Shown: one piece after another, positions 59,464 through 64,000 of the stretch
How the letters are laid out: each line of letters opens with the position of its first letter
Position numbering within the stretch: the stretch's first letter is position 1
Assembly: GCF_051466335.1 (NCBI RefSeq)
Contig: NZ_CP195793.1
Location: forward strand, 2,542,001-2,606,000
Direction of reading: 5' to 3'
Length of the DNA stretch: 64,000 nucleotides
Origin: Planctomicrobium sp051466335
GTDB taxonomy: Bacteria; Planctomycetota; Planctomycetia; Planctomycetales; Planctomycetaceae
The notes under the pieces: generated by a model
Database searches by the model: none
What the model saw: only the letters and a program-made list of their open reading frames with translations
What the model was told of the DNA's origin: nothing
Program-made: the position numbers and the translations under genes

Positions 59464-62400
59464 TTATGGAGAAGGCGGGACATCCGGTGTTTCATCATCC
59501 GTTGGTGGAAGCGGGGGAGTTGTCTCCCCTTCACTCTCTGGAGCCATTTCTTTTGGCGACTCCATTACTGGAGCGGGAGCTGCATCTGGCGTTTCATCAT
59601 CCGTCGGTGGAAGAGGTGGAATTGACTCCCCTTCACTCTCCGGGGGCATTTCTTTTGGTGGCTCTGGCGTTGGAGCGGGTTCTGTCTCCGGGGCGTCATC
59701 GTCTGTTGGTGGAAGCGGCGGGGTCGACTCCTCTGCACTCGCTGGAGACATTTCCTTTGGCGATTCCGGTTCTGGAGCTGGTTCTGCACCCTTCATGTCA
59801 TCGTCGGTAGGCGGAAGTGGCGGAGGAGAATCGTCAGCATTCTCCAAAGTGGATTCGCTCTCCTGTGCAGACTCGGGCTGAATAGCTGCATCTTCCAGAG
59901 TTTGTTCTGCAACTGGACTTCGAACTGGAATCTCTCGATTGGTGATCTGCCCCAAATACATCGCAGCGATGAACCGAAGCTGTGAGTTCGGCGTGTCCTT
60001 CAGTAATTTTTCAAGATGCTTCTGTGCGGATTCCAATCGACCAGACGCTAGCTGCGCCATGGCAATCTGCAGCTCAACTTGCGCCAGTTGCTCTGGAACT
60101 TCGACTGCTGCATTGCTCGCCATCATTGATGCGTAGGCAGGCCAGATGTCATCCTGAATCGGCAACGCGAGTGAACCGAACGGCATTTGCATCAGTCCTC
60201 GAATCGCGTTGCGGACTAGGGTGTCGTCTCCCTTCTCCCAAAGTTGAACTGCACGTTCATCGTTGAGCGTCGCGAGGTTGGCCATTGCTGTCATGGACTT
60301 CCATTGAGCTGCCACTTGCTGCGCTTCAGGTGGGAGTGATGGGGCGGACATCATCGGTTCCATTCCGTCAAGCGTCTGCACTGCAACGTCGAAATTTCCG
60401 CACTGCATCTGCAAGTTGCTGTAGAGAAGTTTCAGGTCTGGCGACTTCTCAATCTCGGTGAGGTCCTCTTCCATTATCTTCAATGCAATGCTGGGACATC
60501 GACCGTTGATGGCAAGTGCAGCCATCTGAGCTCGATCTGCTCCTTGTTCGCGAACCTTTTGAATGGATTCGTTGACCTGTTGAACCCCCTTGTCGAGTTC
60601 TTCTCGGAGCTTGGCAAACTGCGCTTTCTGATCGTCGGTGCGGCGATCATGTTCTGCAACAGCTTTTTCCAGGAGGTCCAGCGATTCCAGGGCGAGATCA
60701 GCATGATTTCGCTGAAGATAAAACTCCATGAGTCGTTGTAGATCGAATGAATCGTTTCCACTTGCGATCGCTGCAGATTTCAGGGCGGCATGAGTCTGCG
60801 CATCTTGAAGCCCCAGACTTTGAAGGCGATTCGCCCCCGCTGTGAGTTGACCATCGATCTGTTGCAGGAAACGGATCGCTTGTGGAATGGTGCGGTAGCC
60901 AAGTGGATCATTCGGGGTCTCAGAGATCCCCGCACGTGCATGACGCAACGTCAGGACGGCAGCTCCAGCAGCCTGATTGATCTGCAGCCCGGAACCAAAG
61001 ATTGACAAGATCCGTTCATAGTGGGCGGCGAGTTCCGAATCTGATGGAGATGTCTCCAATTTCTGAACCAGCCATTTCTGATAGGTCGATGGGGCGAGTG
61101 GCCAAAACGTCATCGATTCTTCGACATCCGGTTTTGGGTCGGGTCGAAATGCCAGCTTGGCAAAATCCGTTGCGTTATGAGTCTTGAAGTGCGCGGTGAT
61201 CTCGGGGTTGTTGGTGTCCGCTCGGGTGAAGTTGGCCCCTGCGCTCCCCAGCCCAGTCATAACAAACGATGGATTGGCGAGTAGCTTGAAAAAGGGTTCG
61301 TACGGCGGAAACGGGCTCCACAATCGCACGAGAACATCATCCGTCTTGTAGTCGGTCAGAGGTTGTTTCCACTGCTCTTCATCAACAGGTTTTCCGTCGA
61401 CAGGAGCGGCGAAGAGCGCTGTCCGGATCTGACGATGGATCTCGTACAGGTTTTCGCCACGTGAGGTATACAGCGAGTAGCGACTGTCGATGAATGGCTT
61501 CTTGTGCAGCCAGATCAAGGCGTCCCCCTGACTCGGGATCGTGGGGAAAATTCGATCTGAGAAAGAATGGCTAACGACGTCCTTTTCGAGGCTCGACAAT
61601 CGCGATTGCCAGCGCGGATCGAGACCCAGTCCGATGCGGCGTCCCTGTTTCCCCATGAATGCACCATTAATGGCCATGTAGGAAAGCAGGAAGAAGGTGA
61701 GAACCGTGGCAGCGCGTCCCCCACGCCCCCACAGGACACTGAATGAGTCGATGGAATAAGCCATCGAAAAACGATTGCTGTACCACGTTTGCCCATTCAA
61801 AGTTGCTGTTGTGGCGTTAACAATCGCGGCGTAGCAGACCATTTCGCCGTTCGCGAGCGATACGAGATTTGCAACGACCCAGAGGACGACCCAGCCTGGC
61901 TCTAAGCGTCTCGCGTTAAGGACCAGGGTGACGGCGGAGAGTCCGAAAAGGAAGATTGCAGCCAGACCGAAAATGTCGATTGATCGCCAGAACTCAGGAG
62001 AGATTAGACCATATGAGAGACGCGGGAAAAGTTCATTGACGATACCGTACTGCAGTTGAGATGCAGCCACCCTGGGGGAGAAATAGTGAGTCCACATCAA
62101 TCGCCCGGGCCACGGGGTGATGAGGATGGCGACAAGCACTGTGACGATCAGGGCCTCCCAGGAACGCTGGCTTTGCTTTTGCTTTCGAATCGCTCGGGCG
62201 ATGATGTCTCCCAGCATGAATGCCAGAAACAACACCAAACCGAAGATCGCGCGGGGATCTGTATTCACCCAAAACAAAAAGAGCATTGGGAGGAATGCGA
62301 TCGACCACGGAAACTGCCTCGTCGATGGCGGCGCTTGAGATTCAACCGGAATTTGCCGTTCGCGACAAAGTGTAAACAGCAGAATGCTTAAGCCTAATAC

Positions 62401-62937
62401 CGTCACAGTGGCGGGGCCGGGTTGCAGAACTGGAAACAAAGCGATGGCTGCGAAGAACCCGCAGACCGAACCCCACCAGGTTGACACGTTCCGCGCGTTG
62501 ATCTTCGCGAGCAACCAAAAGGAAGCGGCAACCGCCACCACGCAAAGCAGCGTCAGCCCGGAAAATCCAGCGACGCGATGAGTAATTGCCATGACAATGT
62601 CGGAGAGCCATGCGTGATTGACCCACGGGCGGCCCTCTGCGGATGCGGAGAATGTGTCAACACTTTGAGGAAGGAACCGGTTCGCGATCATCGCATCGCC
62701 TGTTCGAATTCGAACGAACAGCGATGAATCTGAAATGGTTGTCCAACTGAGAAGAATCGCAAGAAGCAACAACGCCCAGCGGAGCATGACATCTCCCCGC
62801 AGGCATTCATCTTCCATGTATTCAGGAGTGAGTTCTTCAAACTCCGGCATCTCCTCCTCGGGAGGAGGTGGAAGATCGGGAGTCTGTGAAATCGGATTGT
62901 TGAGAGGTTCGGATGGTTCAGGTTTGGACTCGGACAC
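59464..62937 (-). CDS. 1157-residue GT-C-like membrane protein with TPR region and Pro-rich repeats
   Basis: The N-terminal 50 residues are Pro/Glu-rich. About twelve hydrophobic segments follow, with the motif SLFVRIRTGDAMIANRFLPQSVDTFSASAEGRPWVNHAWLSDIVMAI, which resembles first loops of GT-C-type membrane glycosyltransferase-like proteins. From about residue 640 there is a helical region with TPR-like units (LQIAMAQLASGRLESAQKHLEKLLKDTPN) and coiled coil. The last 119 residues hold 3.5 copies of a 34-residue repeat beginning PPLPPTDDD. Function is unknown; a role in exported polysaccharide or protein assembly is possible. ATG 62937 is the first in-frame start with a reasonable site. Confidence 0.78.
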   Translation of the reverse strand: MSESKPEPSEPLNNPISQTPDLPPPPEEEMPEFEELTPEYMEDECLRGDVMLRWALLLLAILLSWTTISDSSLFVRIRTGDAMIANRFLPQSVDTFSASAEGRPWVNHAWLSDIVMAITHRVAGFSGLTLLCVVAVAASFWLLAKINARNVSTWWGSVCGFFAAIALFPVLQPGPATVTVLGLSILLFTLCRERQIPVESQAPPSTRQFPWSIAFLPMLFLFWVNTDPRAIFGLVLFLAFMLGDIIARAIRKQKQSQRSWEALIVTVLVAILITPWPGRLMWTHYFSPRVAASQLQYGIVNELFPRLSYGLISPEFWRSIDIFGLAAIFLFGLSAVTLVLNARRLEPGWVVLWVVANLVSLANGEMVCYAAIVNATTATLNGQTWYSNRFSMAYSIDSFSVLWGRGGRAATVLTFFLLSYMAINGAFMGKQGRRIGLGLDPRWQSRLSSLEKDVVSHSFSDRIFPTIPSQGDALIWLHKKPFIDSRYSLYTSRGENLYEIHRQIRTALFAAPVDGKPVDEEQWKQPLTDYKTDDVLVRLWSPFPPYEPFFKLLANPSFVMTGLGSAGANFTRADTNNPEITAHFKTHNATDFAKLAFRPDPKPDVEESMTFWPLAPSTYQKWLVQKLETSPSDSELAAHYERILSIFGSGLQINQAAGAAVLTLRHARAGISETPNDPLGYRTIPQAIRFLQQIDGQLTAGANRLQSLGLQDAQTHAALKSAAIASGNDSFDLQRLMEFYLQRNHADLALESLDLLEKAVAEHDRRTDDQKAQFAKLREELDKGVQQVNESIQKVREQGADRAQMAALAINGRCPSIALKIMEEDLTEIEKSPDLKLLYSNLQMQCGNFDVAVQTLDGMEPMMSAPSLPPEAQQVAAQWKSMTAMANLATLNDERAVQLWEKGDDTLVRNAIRGLMQMPFGSLALPIQDDIWPAYASMMASNAAVEVPEQLAQVELQIAMAQLASGRLESAQKHLEKLLKDTPNSQLRFIAAMYLGQITNREIPVRSPVAEQTLEDAAIQPESAQESESTLENADDSPPPLPPTDDDMKGAEPAPEPESPKEMSPASAEESTPPLPPTDDDAPETEPAPTPEPPKEMPPESEGESIPPLPPTDDETPDAAPAPVMESPKEMAPESEGETTPPLPPTDDETPDVPPSP
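59467..59823. repeat. 102-bp repeat array in the 1157-residue protein gene
   Basis: Three and a half copies of a 34-codon unit (PPLPPTDD[DE]... ending PKEM[SPA]P). Units 2 and 3 are closest. The repeats are on the minus-strand protein. Antisense open frames in this region come from the composition. Confidence 0.85.
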
Positions 62938-63303
62938 GAAACGAACCTTTTCACTAGCAGACGGAATGAAAACAAGATCACGTGAAAGGGAGTGAAGAAT
63001 TGATTTGCAATCTAAACGCCAGCATCCCGATCAGCAAGCAGCGACACAAGTTGTGATGTCAATTCAGTCATGAAATCAGAATTTGCTCACAAGCGCAAGG
63101 CAAGATGAGCAAAGTGAACAATTTTCGACAGTTGTGCGGAAAATAGGGAACTGTGCTAGACGAATCCTTTTCAACTCTCCAAATTGCACGGACTTACGCG
63201 ACCATTCGGCACTATTGAAATGGCCGGTCGTCGATCGTCGGGCATCGCTGGACACTGTGTCGTCACAAGTGGACTCATCGAAAATGATCAGGGAGGAGGA
63301 ATA
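62938..63303. other. intergenic region between divergent genes
   Basis: About 366 bases between the 1157-residue protein gene (leftward) and the symporter gene (rightward). It should carry two promoters. A 145-residue minus-strand frame at 63076-63513 and other short frames are not supported. A purine-rich stretch, GGGAGGAGGAATA, is the symporter ribosome binding site. Confidence 0.45.
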
Positions 63304-64000
63304 GTGGAGAGTTCGACAGTTCCCGGGAAAGGGATTTGGGGACGCTGGAATGCGACTCCGCTGTATTTGCGGATCGTTTTGGCAATGGTTGTCGGAGTGG
63401 TGGTGGGGCTTCTCCTCGGCCCGCGTGCGGAATCTCTGGAAACTCCCGCGAAGATCATTCTCCGGATGTTGGGGTCGCTCGCACCTCCCTTGATTCTGGT
63501 CGCGGTGGTTCACGTGCTAATGACCACAGAAATCGCTGGTCGGACTGCCGCGAGACTGTTCTTCTTGTTGTTGCTCAATACCACCGTTGCCATTCTGATT
63601 GGATTGGGTGTGGCTAATGTTTTGCAACCCGGGAAATGGTCGCCGATGTCTCCCCCGGAAGCGAAATCAGCTGATCACCATCATTCCCCCTTGGAAATGA
63701 TCATCGCGAACATTCCCAAGAGCATTCTGGGACCGTTGGGAAATGAACAGAACATCATTGGCGTGATCATCATCGCGATCGCCTTTGGAGTTGCCCTCAG
63801 AACTTCCCGCGATAAGCAAATTTCGAATGTTCAGGATCTGGTTGAAATTGCCTATCAGACGTTGCTGCAGGTTCTGCACTGGGTGATCCAGATTGTTCCG
63901 CTGGGGGTGTTCGCAATTGTGGCGAAGGTGATCGGAACCGAAGGCTTCGCACCTGTCAAAGCGATGGGAGGCTTTGTCGTCGCGGTGATTGTGGCACTGC
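63304..64000 (+). CDS. dicarboxylate/amino acid:cation symporter, 3' end outside window
   Basis: The first 232 codons of a membrane transporter of the DAACS (GltP/DctA) family. The frame is open to the right edge. The start is GTG 63304, with GGGAGGAGGAATA placed four to five bases upstream. Segments include PLYLRIVLAMVVGVVVGLLLGP, KIILRMLGSLAPPLILVAVVHVL, FFLLLLNTTVAILIGLGVANVL, and IIGVIIIAIAFGVALR. The conserved C-terminal substrate-binding helices are not in view. It is likely to use Na+ or H+ to import glutamate, aspartate or C4-dicarboxylates. A His-rich insertion (SADHHHSPLE) sits between the third and fourth segments. Confidence 0.85.
   Translation, partial: MESSTVPGKGIWGRWNATPLYLRIVLAMVVGVVVGLLLGPRAESLETPAKIILRMLGSLAPPLILVAVVHVLMTTEIAGRTAARLFFLLLLNTTVAILIGLGVANVLQPGKWSPMSPPEAKSADHHHSPLEMIIANIPKSILGPLGNEQNIIGVIIIAIAFGVALRTSRDKQISNVQDLVEIAYQTLLQVLHWVIQIVPLGVFAIVAKVIGTEGFAPVKAMGGFVVAVIVAL

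Noticed and set aside
59267..59881. 205-codon plus-strand open frame with Gly/Ser-rich repeats
   Set aside because: It lies antisense to the Pro/Asp repeat tail of the minus-strand 1157-residue protein; the glycine-serine pattern is only the complement of that repeat.

Overview
The window reads as the chromosome of a planctomycete (order Planctomycetales by inference). The evidence is a DUF1559 protein with a type IV pilin-like N-terminus, a secreted VWA-type protein, an Alternative Complex III gene set, many exported proteins of unknown role, and frequent GTG/TTG starts. I found no rRNA, tRNA, CRISPR array, prophage or transposase. It looks like ordinary chromosome with 55 protein genes, two of them cut by the window ends.

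Layout. 1-5 kb: the end of a VWA-type protein, then a DUF1559 / small lipoprotein / SGNH hydrolase cassette and galM. 5-9.3 kb: an RmlD-like reductase with degenerate motifs, and a translationally coupled SWIM zinc finger / DUF5691 pair. 9.3-21 kb: housekeeping genes (App1-type phosphatase, arfB, trpG/pabA, MEKHLA protein, serC, RNase Z-like hydrolase, prolyl isomerase, CPA-type antiporter, ugd, sat). 21-31.5 kb: surE, amidohydrolase, Sua5/TsaC, prenyltransferase-repeat protein, an mreD / PBP2 pair, NUDIX hydrolase and mazG. Two copies of an 84-bp intergenic repeat lie here. 31.5-37.6 kb: ABC-2 permease, thrC, rhomboid protease, a tandem HMA-like secreted protein and scpA.

37.6-50.7 kb is the centrepiece: one minus-strand operon, actA-actB-actC-actD-actE-actF-orf125-sco-ctaC-ctaD-ctaE-ctaF, closed by a strong terminator. 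It encodes a whole quinol-to-oxygen branch. ACIII oxidises quinol; electrons pass through its c-type haems to the haem c fused to CtaC, then CuA, then a type A2 haem-copper oxidase (YSHPxV motif). SCO would metallate CuA. Several start/stop overlaps suggest translational coupling.

51-64 kb holds large exported or membrane proteins of unusual architecture: redoxin-cytochrome c-copper monooxygenase-EF hand, a YfhO-like membrane protein, a thioredoxin-trypsin fusion, an acidic protein with a 15-bp minisatellite, pgpA with a Rieske protein, a 1157-residue GT-C-like/TPR protein with a proline-rich repeat tail, and the start of a dicarboxylate/amino acid symporter.

Most worth a second look: the PBP2 whose KTG box reads MTA, the orphan SWIM/DUF5691 pair, the 84-bp paired repeat, and the two multidomain secreted fusions. 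All family assignments come from reading motifs by eye; no database search was run.
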